Source: G963717155 sp963717155
Lineage (GTDB): Bacteria > Actinomycetota > Thermoleophilia > Gaiellales > JALYLC01
Assembly: GCA_963717155.1 (NCBI GenBank)
Contig: OY970326.1
Span: 558,001-622,000 of the forward strand
Length of the DNA stretch: 64,000 nt
Direction: 5' to 3'
The translations under genes and the position numbers were made by a program. The stretch's first letter is position 1. Each line of letters starts with the position of its first letter. Under the pieces are notes generated by a model that saw nothing but the letters and a program-made list of their open reading frames with translations, did no database searches and was not told the origin of the DNA. Shown here piece by piece: positions 1-7,823 of the stretch.

Positions 1-312
1 GACGTGCTCGTCCAGCTCGCAAACGGACCGGAGGAGGGCATGCGGATGAGCGAGCTGGCTCGCGCCGTCGTGCTCTCGCCGAGCGGCCTCACGCGCCGCG
101 TCGCGCGACTCGAGCGCGCGGGGCTCGTCGCGCGCGTCGCCGCAAACGCGCGCGTCGTGCGCTCGACCCTCACCGAGCAGGGCCGGAACGAGCTCGAGCG
201 GGGGGCGCCGGTCAACCTGGAGGGCGTGCAAACGCTGTTCCTCGACCACCTCGACGACTCCGAGGCCGCCACGCTAGCGGACCTCTGGAAGCGCCTCAGG
301 GACGCTCGATGA
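1..312 (+). CDS. MarR-family transcriptional regulator, C-terminal part
   Basis: The reading frame is open at the first base of the window, so the N-terminus lies outside. The visible 103 residues contain a winged helix-turn-helix: the segment SELARAVVLSPSGLTRRVARLERAGLV is split as helix 2, turn and recognition helix, followed by the wing (residues about 40-60, with LTEQGR, a typical MarR wing end) and a C-terminal dimerisation helix. MarR proteins are dimeric repressors that respond to small phenolic or lipophilic ligands. The last 17 bases overlap the end of the convergent RNase D gene. The target and ligand cannot be read from the fragment. Confidence 0.85.
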   Translation, partial: DVLVQLANGPEEGMRMSELARAVVLSPSGLTRRVARLERAGLVARVAANARVVRSTLTEQGRNELERGAPVNLEGVQTLFLDHLDDSEAATLADLWKRLRDAR

Positions 313-1483
313 TCTCGACGTAGGGCGGCCGCCGGCTCGTCGCGACCGCGATCTTGCCGTCGAGCAGCCGCCGGAGCTCGTCCCCGACGAGCTCGGCGCG
401 CCAGCCCGTCGCGAGCTGATGGTCGCTCTCATCGCCACGGGCGGCGGCACGTGCGAACTCCTCGAGCTCCGAGCGCGTCGCGACGAGCTCGCTCGCGATG
501 CCGGCATCGTCGCTGCGGACACGTAGGAGCACCGTGGCGAGACCCGAGATTGCGGCCGCGCGGCGCGCGATCTCGGGCGCGGGCTCGCGCGTCGCCTCGA
601 TCGGTGGGGCCGCCTTGCCGGCCCTGACGGCCTCGAGCAGCGACGCCTCCGCCGAGCCGAGGGTCCCGACGCCCCGAACACGCCGCAGCGCTGCCGAGTC
701 GGTCGGCTGGGCGCGTGCCACCTCGACGAGGCTCGGATCCTTCACCAGCCACCCGGGCGGGAGGTCGCGGCGGCGCGCCTCGCGCTCACGCCAGGCTGCG
801 ACCTCGGCGAGCACCGCGGTCTGGCGCGGACTGAGGCGCCCGCGGCGTGCGATCTTCAGCCACGCGCGCTCGGGACTCGGCTCTATCCGGCTCGGATCGC
901 CGAACCTGCTTGCGAGCTCGTCGTCGGCCCACCCTTCGCGCCCGAGCCGCTGGAGGTGCTGGCGCAGGGTGTCCGCGAGCGGCAAGAGGTAGCGCACGTC
1001 GTCGGCGGCGTAGGCGAGCTGCGTCTGTGACAGCGGACGGCGCCGCCAGTCGCTGAAGGTCTCGTTGTGAAGCAGTCGCACTCCGAGCGCCGCCTCGACG
1101 AGTCGCTCGTAGCCCGAACCGGCGCCGAATCCCGCGAAGCCGGCGACGACCTGGGTGTCGACGACTCGCGTCGCGTGGCTTCCCTCGCGAAGTGCGAACA
1201 GCAGCAGGTCGGCGGCGGGCGCATGCATGACGAGCTCGATCGACGGGTCGGCGACGAGCTCGGCGATCGGACCGACGACCCCGCCCTCCTGCGGGTCGAT
1301 CAGCACGATGCGCTCGCGCGTCGCGGCCTGCAGGAGACAGAGCACCGGTGCGTAGGTGCGCTCCCACCAGAACTCGGTGTCGAGCGCCACGCGCCCCTCC
1401 GCGCGGACGCTGTCGGCGAACTGGCGCGCGGCGCTCTCACCCTGCAGGATCTCGAAGGGAATCTCCGCTGTCGCCGCGCTCAC
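296..1483 (-). CDS. rnd: Ribonuclease D
   Basis: Protein of 395 residues, the usual length for RNase D, a 3'-5' exoribonuclease that trims tRNA and other small RNA 3' ends. The DEDDy exonuclease signature is visible: LDTEF near residue 36 (Exo I Asp and Glu), HAPAADL near 87 (Exo II) and YAADDVRYLL near 157 (Exo III with Tyr and Asp). Exo II reads HAPAADL rather than the more common HN..FD form, but the Asp is kept. An HRDC-type helical domain (about 205-280, with RRVRGVGTL) follows, then a second helical region to the C-terminus. The gene is convergent with the MarR gene, and upstream it is divergent from a START-like gene, about 55 bases away. Confidence 0.93.
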   Translation of the reverse strand: MSAATAEIPFEILQGESAARQFADSVRAEGRVALDTEFWWERTYAPVLCLLQAATRERIVLIDPQEGGVVGPIAELVADPSIELVMHAPAADLLLFALREGSHATRVVDTQVVAGFAGFGAGSGYERLVEAALGVRLLHNETFSDWRRRPLSQTQLAYAADDVRYLLPLADTLRQHLQRLGREGWADDELASRFGDPSRIEPSPERAWLKIARRGRLSPRQTAVLAEVAAWREREARRRDLPPGWLVKDPSLVEVARAQPTDSAALRRVRGVGTLGSAEASLLEAVRAGKAAPPIEATREPAPEIARRAAAISGLATVLLRVRSDDAGIASELVATRSELEEFARAAARGDESDHQLATGWRAELVGDELRRLLDGKIAVATSRRPPYVEIIERP

Positions 1484-1537
1484 CGGGGGGTTCTACCAGA
1501 CGGCAGCGACCGCGCCGCGACACGTCGTGCCCCCAAC

Positions 1538-2038
1538 ATGCGGCTGATGCCGATTTTCGAGCAGTCCTGCATCGTGCGGGCGCCGATCGACGAGGTGTTC
1601 GCATTCCATCTTGACACGCGCAATGCGGCGCGCATCGCACCGCGGACCATGCCGGTGCTGGACGTGCGCGGAACGTTCCCCCTGACCGAGGGCGACGAGG
1701 TGGAGATCGACGTGCGCCTGTGGCCGCTGCCGCTGCGGCAGACATGGCGCGTGCGGGCCGACCGCGTCGTACCCCCGAGCCTCGTGGTGGACAGGATGCT
1801 CGCCGGGCCCTTCCCCTCGTGGACCCACGAGCATCGCTTCGCCGACATGGGGGACGCTACGACCCGATTGACGGATCACATCGACTATCGCGTGCCCTTC
1901 GGCGTCCTGGGTGCGCTCGCCGATCGTCTCGTGCTCCGGCGTCTGATGGCGCGCGCTTTTCGCGCGCGCCAGGGCCTCACGCGCGAGCTGCTCGAGGGAC
2001 GTTCGGAAAACAAGGAATCGGGTATCGGCCTGGCGTAG
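1538..2038 (+). CDS. SRPBCC (START-like) ligand-binding protein
   Basis: Protein of 166 residues. The opening strand with charged residues (FEQSCIVRAPIDEVFAFHLDTRNAARI) is the classic start of a polyketide-cyclase/SRPBCC helix-grip fold, which binds hydrophobic ligands in a deep pocket. The central segment with W-x-H-E-H-R-F and TRLTDHIDYRVPFG near residues 100-130 fits the strand pattern of ligand-binding SRPBCC proteins. I chose the ATG at 1538 because the homology begins there; the frame stays open far upstream, but that part is antisense to rnd. No enzymatic residue pattern is evident, so the ligand is unknown. Confidence 0.8.
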   Translation: MRLMPIFEQSCIVRAPIDEVFAFHLDTRNAARIAPRTMPVLDVRGTFPLTEGDEVEIDVRLWPLPLRQTWRVRADRVVPPSLVVDRMLAGPFPSWTHEHRFADMGDATTRLTDHIDYRVPFGVLGALADRLVLRRLMARAFRARQGLTRELLEGRSENKESGIGLA

Positions 2039-2103
2039 AGCATCTCATTGCATTCTCACCTCGTGTTCACGGTTCCCTCACAGGACCGTGGAAGGATCTT
2101 CTC

Positions 2104-2353
2104 ATGTTGCCTCTGACCCGTTGCCGCCACTGCTCCTCGAAGCTTCTGCAGCTCGAGCGGCTGTGGCTGCTTCCCGACGGTCGGCACGTGGCGCGCCGCC
2201 GGTGCCCCGAGTGCGAGGCGGTCGACGACGTCACGCGCCGCGCCCGAGGCCCTGTGGGCGTGGTGCAGCGACGCCCGGCGCCACCGCGATCGCCTCGAGC
2301 GCACGGTGCTCGAGCTGGTCGAGGGCGTCGCCGAGCTCGAGCCTCTCAGCTAG
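2104..2353 (+). CDS. Small zinc-ribbon protein (frame-broken)
   Basis: The ATG at 2104 follows a purine-rich ribosome site (GGAAGGAT). The first 45 residues carry two Cys pairs, CRHC near residue 7 and CPEC near residue 35, the layout of a small treble-clef or zinc-ribbon protein. In this frame the sequence then becomes arginine-rich and unstructured. Shifting one base at about 2235 gives a plausible helical C-terminus (EALWAWCSDARRHRDRLERT and onward) that ends at a TAG at 2351-2353. I therefore read it as one gene of about 80 residues with a single-base frame break, real or from assembly. Function unknown; such proteins are common small conserved proteins in actinobacteria. Confidence 0.5.
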
Positions 2354-2371
2354 AGTCGCCGGCTAAGACGA

Positions 2372-2543
2372 ACGGAGGTCGCCCCACCCGGGGCGCGAGA
2401 GAGGGAAGCCGGTGCAACCCCGGCGCGGTCCCGCCACTGTAAGCGGTAGCGAGGGGGCTCGGCGCGAAGCCAGCCACTGGGGCGAGAGCCCTGGGAAGGT
2501 GCCTCCTCTGCGCTATTCCGCGAGCCAGGAGACCTGCCTCCGT
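2372..2543 (+). promoter_or_regulatory. Cobalamin (AdoCbl-type) riboswitch
   Basis: The conserved core is directly readable: GCCGGTGCAA and CGGTCCCGCCACTGT at about 2408-2440, GAAGCCAGCCACTG at 2466-2479, and the 3' B12 box AGCCAGGAGACCTGCC at 2523-2538. The outer stem pairs ACGGAGG (2372-2378) with CCTCCGT (2537-2543). The run CTCCTC at 2503-2508 can pair with GAGGAG of the ribosome-binding site at 2557-2562, which suggests control of translation initiation for the gene starting at 2569; that pairing is my inference. Binding of cobalamin normally switches such genes off. Confidence 0.95.
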
Positions 2544-2568
2544 CGGGAACGACTCCGAGGAGAGGTAC

Positions 2569-3772
2569 ATGAACGTACGACCCCGCAGCGCGGCCGTCAT
2601 GGTCGCGCTCGTGCTCGCAGCGCTCGCCGCGGTTGCCGCACCGGCCTCCGCCTCGCCCGTCAAGGCGACGATCCGGGTCGAGGGCCTGGCCGGAACTGTG
2701 ATCCCGACCACTACGCTCGCGACCGATGCGCGGCCGATCGTGTCGGTCGACGGCGTCGCGCACAGCCTCACCGTGCCATCGGCGCTGACGCTTGCAGCCG
2801 ATGCTGCGGAGGCCGACGGGTTGTCCGTCACCTGCAGCTGGTCCGATCCCTTCAACGACTGCTTCGTGAGCGGTTTCCCGACGCCGTTCCCGCCCCTCTC
2901 CACCGACTACTGGCGGCTCGTGCTGAACGGCCGGGACTCGGGCGCGGGATTCGCGGGCACCGCCGTCCACGACGGCGACCACGTCGACGTGATCGCCACC
3001 GATTTCACGGCTGCAAGCGAGCCGCCGCTGCTCGTCGTCTCGCCGTCGGCGACAACCGTCCCCGACGGGACGTCCTTCACCATCAAGGTGTCGAGCTTCG
3101 ACACGACCGGCGCGGCGTCGCCATCGCCCGCGGTCGGTGCGCGTCGTGAGCTACGGCAACCTCCAGGGGCTCGCCGACGCGGACGGCAACGTCACGTTCA
3201 TGGGCACCGGCAGCGGGTTCTCGTCGGTGTCGGCGACGCTGTCCGGCGCCACCTCGTCCCAGGTCATCTCCGTGTGCGCCTACGGGTCCGATCCCACGGT
3301 CTGCCAGCTGCCGGCGCCGGCGACGCCCGCCCCGCCGGCGGCGGCCTCCGCCGGAACGCCCTCGGGCACCAGCACCACGACACCGGTCTCGTCCGCGTCG
3401 GCGGCCTCTGCCGACCGGATCGCCCCGTCGAGCCACTTCACGGCGCCCCTGGCGTTCGCCCGGGTGAAGGTCGTCAAGCGCCTCGTCGGCGTCGTCGCGC
3501 CGGACCGCTCGGACATCGCGAGCGTGAGCTACGCGCTCGCGCGCCGCGTCGGAACGCTCTGCAGCTTCCGCAAGGCCAACGGGACGCTCGCCGCCGCGAC
3601 CCCGTGCTCCAAGCCGATCTGGCTTCCGGCGACCGGGAGGGCCTTCTGGCACGTGACCCTCTCGAAGCCGCTCGCCGCCGGGCGCTGGCGCGCGTTCTCG
3701 CGCGCGACGGATGGAGCGGGCAACGTCGAGTCGCCGTTCGAGTCGCAGACGTCGTTCACCGTCGCCCCGTGA
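2569..3772 (+). CDS. Secreted DUF4430 (transcobalamin C-terminal-like) protein, frame-broken
   Basis: A signal peptide (residues 1-28, ending APASAS) is followed by a DUF4430-type beta domain: the strand IRVEG at the start, then YWRLVLNGRDSG and VHDGDHVDVIA at about 115-150, the pattern of the beta domain that caps the ligand in animal transcobalamin and intrinsic factor. At about 3130 the frame breaks by one base and protein-like sequence continues in the frame opening at 3137, including a Pro/Ala/Ser/Thr linker and a C-terminal beta domain, ending at 3772. The gene sits 25 bases after a cobalamin riboswitch and overlaps the next gene by GTGA. It probably acts outside the membrane in cobalamin capture; this role is inferred from riboswitch and fold. 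Confidence 0.75.
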
Positions 3773-4629
3773 TCGCAGCCGCAGTTGCGGCGACCGCGCT
3801 CCTCACGTCGTCCCCGTCGCCCGTAGACCGGGCGGCGGGTCGACGCGGCGCGATGTTCCTGGCCGCGCAGCAGCCGGGGAGCGAGCTCGGGGTCGAAGCC
3901 GACACGGTGCTCGCGCTCGTCGCCGCGGGCATCGCTCCCGGATCCCACCTGGCGCGACTTCGCGCGCTGGTGCCCGACGGAACGCAGGCCCCCGGTCCGG
4001 CCGCCAAGGCGGCGCTCGCCGCGGTCGCGGCGGGAGCCGACCCCCGCTGCTTCGCGGGCGTCGATCTCGTCGCGCGGATTCGCTCGGGGTACGGCGACGG
4101 CGTGTACGGCGCGACGATCTTCGATGACTCCCTCGCGATCGAGGCGCTTGCCGGAGCGGACGAGCCCGTGCCACACGCCGCACTGGTCGCGCTGCGGCGC
4201 CTGCGGGGAGAGGGGGGCTACGGCCTGTCCCTTGCGGGAGGCAGAAGCGACGATGCCGATACGACGGGGCTCGCGCTGATGGCGCTGCGTGCGGCCGGTG
4301 CGCCCCGGAGCGACCCGGCCGTGCGCGGCGCCGTTCGCTGGCTGCTCGCTCAGCGACTTCCGGGGGCCGGCTGGGCAGGGGCGGCCGGAACCTCGACGGT
4401 CTCGAACTCGACCGGACTCGCTCTCCGCGGTCTGAGCGCGGCGGGCGTTGGGTGGCCGTCGGGAGCCGCGCCGGCGCTCCGCAAGCTGCAGGGCAGCGAC
4501 GGTGGGTTCGACGCCACGGCGGGTGCCCCGGGCAGCCGCCTGCTCGCGACGCTCGACTCGGTGCCGGCGCTGTACGGGCGGCCGCTGCCGCTCGTCCAGC
4601 GGACGACACCCGGGCACCCCTGCAGGTAG
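3769..4629 (+). CDS. Prenyltransferase/squalene-oxidase-repeat (alpha/alpha toroid) protein
   Basis: Protein of 286 residues starting at a GTG that overlaps the stop of the preceding gene, so the two are probably translationally coupled. An N-terminal hydrophobic stretch (IAAAVAATALLTS) looks like a short signal sequence. The body is made of repeated helix pairs with DTTGLALMALRAAG, NSTGLALRGLSAAG and GSDGGFD motifs, typical of terpene-cyclase-like or prenyltransferase-like alpha/alpha barrels. The N-terminal domain of transcobalamin and intrinsic factor has the same fold. No DxDD or zinc-binding catalytic motif of the enzymes is visible, which favours a binding role. Under the upstream cobalamin riboswitch it probably works with the DUF4430 protein in cobalamin binding (inference). 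Confidence 0.8.
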   Translation: MIAAAVAATALLTSSPSPVDRAAGRRGAMFLAAQQPGSELGVEADTVLALVAAGIAPGSHLARLRALVPDGTQAPGPAAKAALAAVAAGADPRCFAGVDLVARIRSGYGDGVYGATIFDDSLAIEALAGADEPVPHAALVALRRLRGEGGYGLSLAGGRSDDADTTGLALMALRAAGAPRSDPAVRGAVRWLLAQRLPGAGWAGAAGTSTVSNSTGLALRGLSAAGVGWPSGAAPALRKLQGSDGGFDATAGAPGSRLLATLDSVPALYGRPLPLVQRTTPGHPCR

Positions 4630-4643
4630 CTATCCTGATCTGC

Positions 4644-4989
4644 GCGGGCCAGGCAACCGCGGGCGTCCCGGCAACGGGAGGCTCGAGGAAAGTCCGGACA
4701 CCGAAGGGCAGGGTGCTGGGTAACTCCCAGGCGGGGAAACCCGACGGAAAGTGCAACAGAAAGGACACCGCCGAAGCGACCCGCAAGGGTCGACGGTAAG
4801 GGTGAAAAGGTGCGGTAAGAGCGCACCAGCGACACGGAGACGTGTCGGCTCGGCAAACCCCACCCGGTGCAACGCCAGACAGGGGCGATGACGCGGCCCG
4901 CCGAGCCCCGGGTAGGCGGCATGAGCCTCACGGCAACGTGAGGCCCAGATAGATGGTTGCCCGAGACAGAATCCGGCTTACAGGCCCGC
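4644..4989 (+). ncRNA. rnpB: RNase P RNA, bacterial type A
   Basis: The catalytic RNA that removes 5' leaders from pre-tRNA. The signature GAGGAAAGTCCGGAC lies at 4684-4698 and the universally conserved ACAGAATCCGGCTTA near 4967-4981. Inner motifs such as AGGGTGAAAAGGTGCGGTAAGAG (about 4798-4820, conserved region II/III) and CCAGATAGATGGTTGCC near 4945 are present. The ends are set by the P1 helix: GCGGGCC at 4644-4650 pairs with GGCCCGC at 4983-4989. Length 346 fits type A. A terminator follows directly. Confidence 0.96.
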
Positions 4990-4994
4990 TACCG

Positions 4995-5020
4995 AAAAGC
5001 CCCGCCACGGCGGGGCTTTT
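4995..5020 (+). terminator. Rho-independent terminator of rnpB
   Basis: A perfect 26-base palindrome begins with AAAAGCCCCGCC and ends with GGCGGGGCTTTT, giving a 12-bp GC-rich stem with A/T tracts at both sides. It lies 5 bases after the RNase P RNA end and would also work on the opposite strand. Confidence 0.93.
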
Positions 5021-5443
5021 CTACGACTAGCCGAGGCGTGGACGATCGCACACGACCGGCCGGCCTTCGGCGTGGCCGCGCGCGGAACGACGCAGGCGCC
5101 GATCGCATCACCCGCGTCGCCGGCATCGAGCACGGCAATGTGCAGCTGGGGACACGAGTCAGGCGTCGCGGCAGACGACGCGGAAACGGCCGTACTCGCG
5201 ACCAGCATGCCGAGCAGCAGCGCAGCTCCTACGCGTCCGATGATCCCCTCCCCTTTCGTAGCTCCGAATCATGCAAGGAGCGGTCCGCCGATGAGTGCAG
5301 GCTCATGCTTGCTCGACGCGAGAGCTCGACTCCGGCGCGCCCGGACGGTGTTTCCCATTTCCTGGTGTGGGCATGCAGCGGCGGGCTGATCCGTATCGCT
5401 GCTGGCGAACGGACGCCAGATCCCCAACCGGAGGTTCTTCCAC
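5021..5443. other. Intergenic stretch without a convincing gene
   Basis: 423 bases between the rnpB terminator and the catalase gene. A minus-strand frame encoding a signal-peptide-like segment (MLVASTAVSASSAA, from 5208) is present, preceded by a good ribosome site near 5245, but without a start codon at the right distance; the frame reads through the terminator into rnpB. I do not call it a gene. The last 20 bases hold the catalase ribosome site (GGAGG at about 5430). Confidence 0.5.
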
Positions 5444-6391
5444 GTGATCATGCGCATCGATCGACTGCAAGCGGAGCTACCGCCGCCGTCCGACCCTGAC
5501 CCGATCGGGGCCTCCGCGGTACAGGAGCTCCTGGGCGGGAAGTTCGGCGAGATGTCGACCTTCATGAACTACACGTACCAGTCGTTCAACTTCCGCAATC
5601 GGCAGGGCGCTCGGCCGTTCTACGACCTGGTGGCGAGCATCGCGGCCGAGGAGTTCGGCCACATCGAGCTGGTCGCGACGACCATCAACACGATGCTCAC
5701 CGGCGCGGCCGAGGGCAAGCCAGGGAAGGCCGGGAGCCTCGCCGCCGTTGTCGGGACGCGCAACACGCAGCAGTTCATCGCCGGGGGCGCTGCTGCGCTC
5801 TGCCAGGACTCGATGGGTAAGCCGTGGACCGGCGAGTACGTGTTCTCCTCCGGCGACCTCGTCGAGGATCTCACGCACAACTTCTTCCTCGAGACCGGCG
5901 CCCGCAACAACAAGCTCAAGATCTACGAGATGGTCGAGCACCCGGCCGCCCGTGCGCTGACGGGCTACCTGCTCGTACGCGGCGGTGTCCATCAGGTCGC
6001 CTACGCCCGAGCGCTCGAGAACCTGACCGGTGCGAACGTGATGAAGCTCTTCCCGTCGCCGAACATCCCGACGGCGTCGATCCCGGAGTGCAAGCCGCAC
6101 ATCAAGCGCGGCGAGCATCTGAAGCTGTACTGCTGGTCGGAGGAGGACTTCCTCGAGCTGGCGGCCGTCTTCAACGGGCCGCACCCGGAGACCGGCGAGG
6201 AGCTCGTCGTCGCCGAGGAGGTCCACCCGGAGGGCGCACCCGCGTTCGACCTGCCCTCCCAGCCGGCCGTCTTCGCGCCGGGGCCGGATCCCGAAGAGAT
6301 CGCGGAGATCGCAGCCCGACTGCGCGACGCAGCCGGACTGCCGGAGATCCCGACGGGCGTCGTCGCCCAGAACGCGGCGGCGAACGTCTAA
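5444..6391 (+). CDS. Manganese catalase
   Basis: Protein of 315 residues; decomposes hydrogen peroxide at a di-manganese centre inside a four-helix bundle, in the cytoplasm. Family landmarks are clear: RIDRLQAELPPP at the start, AVQELLGGKFGEMSTFMNY (first Glu ligand), AAEEFGHIELVATTIN (Glu and His ligands, near residues 67-77), and the second half with DLTHNFFLETGARNNK and VHQVAYARALE giving the remaining Glu and His ligands. The GTG at 5444, 9 bases after GGAGG, aligns with the family start (M-x-x-R-I-D); an ATG at 5450 is the alternative. It is monocistronic, closed by a strong terminator. Common in stress-resistant actinobacteria. Confidence 0.96.
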   Translation: MIMRIDRLQAELPPPSDPDPIGASAVQELLGGKFGEMSTFMNYTYQSFNFRNRQGARPFYDLVASIAAEEFGHIELVATTINTMLTGAAEGKPGKAGSLAAVVGTRNTQQFIAGGAAALCQDSMGKPWTGEYVFSSGDLVEDLTHNFFLETGARNNKLKIYEMVEHPAARALTGYLLVRGGVHQVAYARALENLTGANVMKLFPSPNIPTASIPECKPHIKRGEHLKLYCWSEEDFLELAAVFNGPHPETGEELVVAEEVHPEGAPAFDLPSQPAVFAPGPDPEEIAEIAARLRDAAGLPEIPTGVVAQNAAANV

Positions 6392-6397
6392 ACGCTG

Positions 6398-6431
6398 GAC
6401 CGGGGAGGGCGCATGCGCGCCCTCCCCGGTC
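6398..6431. terminator. Bidirectional terminator hairpin
   Basis: A perfect 15-bp stem (GACCGGGGAGGGCGC and its complement) with an ATGC tetraloop lies between the convergent catalase (ends 6391) and DUF2188 gene (ends 6438). It lacks a long T-tract, but position and strength suggest it terminates both transcripts. Confidence 0.8.
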
Positions 6432-6437
6432 AGAACG

Positions 6438-6665
6438 TCAGCGGCCGTCGTCGCAGAACACGTGCTCGTGTTCGATGCGCCCGTCGCGTGCCTTCACCCG
6501 ACAACGACCCCGTGCCCGGCGGCCCAGGTCGATGCCGCGGGCGATCGCGTCGTCCTTGAGATCGTGGACGCTGTCGGCGTGAATGGCATCTTGCCGCCGG
6601 ACGCTCCAGCGTCTACCGCGAGGTTCGACGAACCACGTGCGTGTACGGAGAAAGCTCATTGCCAC
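6438..6665 (-). CDS. DUF2188-like small protein
   Basis: Protein of 75 residues. The central pattern GRRWSVRRQD...SVHDLKDDAIARGIDLGRR...RCRVKARDGRIEHEHVF matches DUF2188 (WxV, S-x-h-x-T/K-K-x-E-A, then RDGRI), a two-strand, one-helix unit of unknown role found in many soil and stress-adapted bacteria. Its ATG overlaps the end of the upstream STAS gene by 10 bases, so the two form an operon. Basic overall. Function not known. Confidence 0.7.
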   Translation of the reverse strand: MAMSFLRTRTWFVEPRGRRWSVRRQDAIHADSVHDLKDDAIARGIDLGRRARGRCRVKARDGRIEHEHVFCDDGR

Positions 6666-7108
6666 CTCCAGCCTTCGCTGTTCACGTCGGAGTTCAGCGC
6701 CAGCGTCGTCGCCGCATGAACGCTCGAAACCACCGAGCAGGTCTGTTCAAACTCGAGCAAGGCGAGCATTCGCTTGACCGATCCCTGCGCGCCGGCGAGC
6801 ACGAGCGAGGCGCCCCTCTCGGCCCTGAGTGGGCGCATCGCGGCCAGGATCGCTCCGAGGCATGCGCAGTCGAGGAACGCGGCTTCGCGAAGGTCGATCA
6901 CGACATGCCGATGGTCTTCGGCGATCGCAGCCGCGATTGCCTCGGCGAACAGCGGCGCGGCGACGAGGTCGAGCTCGCCCTGGCTCTCCAGGCACACCCC
7001 GTGTGCCGCGAAGCGCCGGATCGTCAGGCGCGGCGCAAGCTCAGATGGTGTGAGGGTTCCGGGCACCGCTCCCGGCAACGTACCACCAGTTGGCGAGGTT
7101 GTAAACAT
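6656..7108 (-). CDS. STAS-domain protein lacking the phosphorylatable serine
   Basis: Protein of 150 residues, with a STAS (anti-sigma-factor antagonist) domain at about 28-140: QGELDLVAAPLFAEAI, then HVVIDLREAAFLDCACLGAILAAM. In SpoIIAA-type antagonists the motif is D-S-S-G-L and the second Ser is phosphorylated by a kinase. Here it reads D80-C-A-C, so that Ser is Ala and no phospho-acceptor is present. The frame is open upstream to 7246, but that part would overlap the divergent MerR gene; I chose the ATG at 7108, where the rest is plausible. It is divergent from the MerR-receiver gene and co-directional with DUF2188. Confidence 0.82.
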   Translation of the reverse strand: MFTTSPTGGTLPGAVPGTLTPSELAPRLTIRRFAAHGVCLESQGELDLVAAPLFAEAIAAAIAEDHRHVVIDLREAAFLDCACLGAILAAMRPLRAERGASLVLAGAQGSVKRMLALLEFEQTCSVVSSVHAATTLALNSDVNSEGWRWQ

Positions 7109-7169
7109 GTTTTGTCGAGGTTTTGAGGAAGAGCTTGCGAGGTGACATAGAGCAACGTATCGTTCCCGG

Positions 7170-7823
7170 ATGGACGACGCTGCGGCCCTGTACAGCATTG
7201 GAGCGATCGCGCGGATGACCGGTGTCTCGGTCGGCACGTTGCGCACCTGGGAGGATCGGTATGGGCTGATCGTCGCGTTGCGCAGCGAGGGTGGGCAGCG
7301 TCGCTACAGCCGCCATCAGCTCGAGCAGTTGATGTTCATCTCGGGCGAGATCGGCCGCGGCTCCACGCCTGGCGACGCGCACCGGCTGCTCGCCGACAGG
7401 GGGTCTGTCACACCGGAAGCGCCGGAGAGCGACCCGTCGATCGGGCTCCTGATCCTGGTCGCGGAACGCGATCCCTTCGCTGCCAGCTACGTGGACTACT
7501 TCCTCCGCACCGAGGGCTACCGCGTGGAGGTCGTCTCGGACGCCGAGGACGCCGCAGCTCGCCTCAGCGCGCTCCGGCCTCGCCTCGCAATCGTCGAGCT
7601 CATGCTCTCCGGCGGGCTTGGCGGGTCGCTGGTCACGAAGCTGAAGGAGGCTCGGACACTCGTTGTCGCGGTCTCGTCGCTCGCGGCCGGGGACGTCTCC
7701 GAGGCGCTCGGGGCGGACGCCTTCCTGCAGAAGCCCATCGATCCGGTGGTCCTGCTCTCGACCGTGAGAGACCTTCTCGGCACCAGTGCCCTGACGGCCG
7801 TGCGGGCGCCGTCCGCCTCGTGA
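7170..7823 (+). CDS. MerR-type HTH fused to a receiver-like domain
   Basis: Protein of 217 residues. Residues 8-75 form a MerR winged helix (YSIGAIARMTGVSVGTLRTWEDRYGL, with GGQRRYS wing), as in the short MerR/CarH-like regulators that bind spaced dyads. Residues about 92-205 form a response-regulator receiver: LILVAERDPF for the acidic pocket, VELML at the acceptor loop, VAVSS at the Thr/Ser position and LQKPID with the conserved Lys188. The phospho-acceptor Asp is replaced by Glu143, which may lock an activated-like state. It overlaps the KaiC-like gene by GTGA, so the pair is coupled. Target genes unknown; the divergent STAS promoter is the obvious candidate. Confidence 0.85.
   Translation: MDDAAALYSIGAIARMTGVSVGTLRTWEDRYGLIVALRSEGGQRRYSRHQLEQLMFISGEIGRGSTPGDAHRLLADRGSVTPEAPESDPSIGLLILVAERDPFAASYVDYFLRTEGYRVEVVSDAEDAAARLSALRPRLAIVELMLSGGLGGSLVTKLKEARTLVVAVSSLAAGDVSEALGADAFLQKPIDPVVLLSTVRDLLGTSALTAVRAPSAS

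Noticed and set aside
4978..5208. Minus-strand frame with a signal-peptide-like beginning
   Set aside because: The frame reads through the rnpB terminator and RNA end. A good ribosome site near 5245 lacks a start codon at the right distance.
7103..7112. AAACATGTTT palindrome between the STAS and MerR genes
   Set aside because: It contains the STAS start codon, is short and could be chance; no second half-site for a MerR-type spaced dyad was found.
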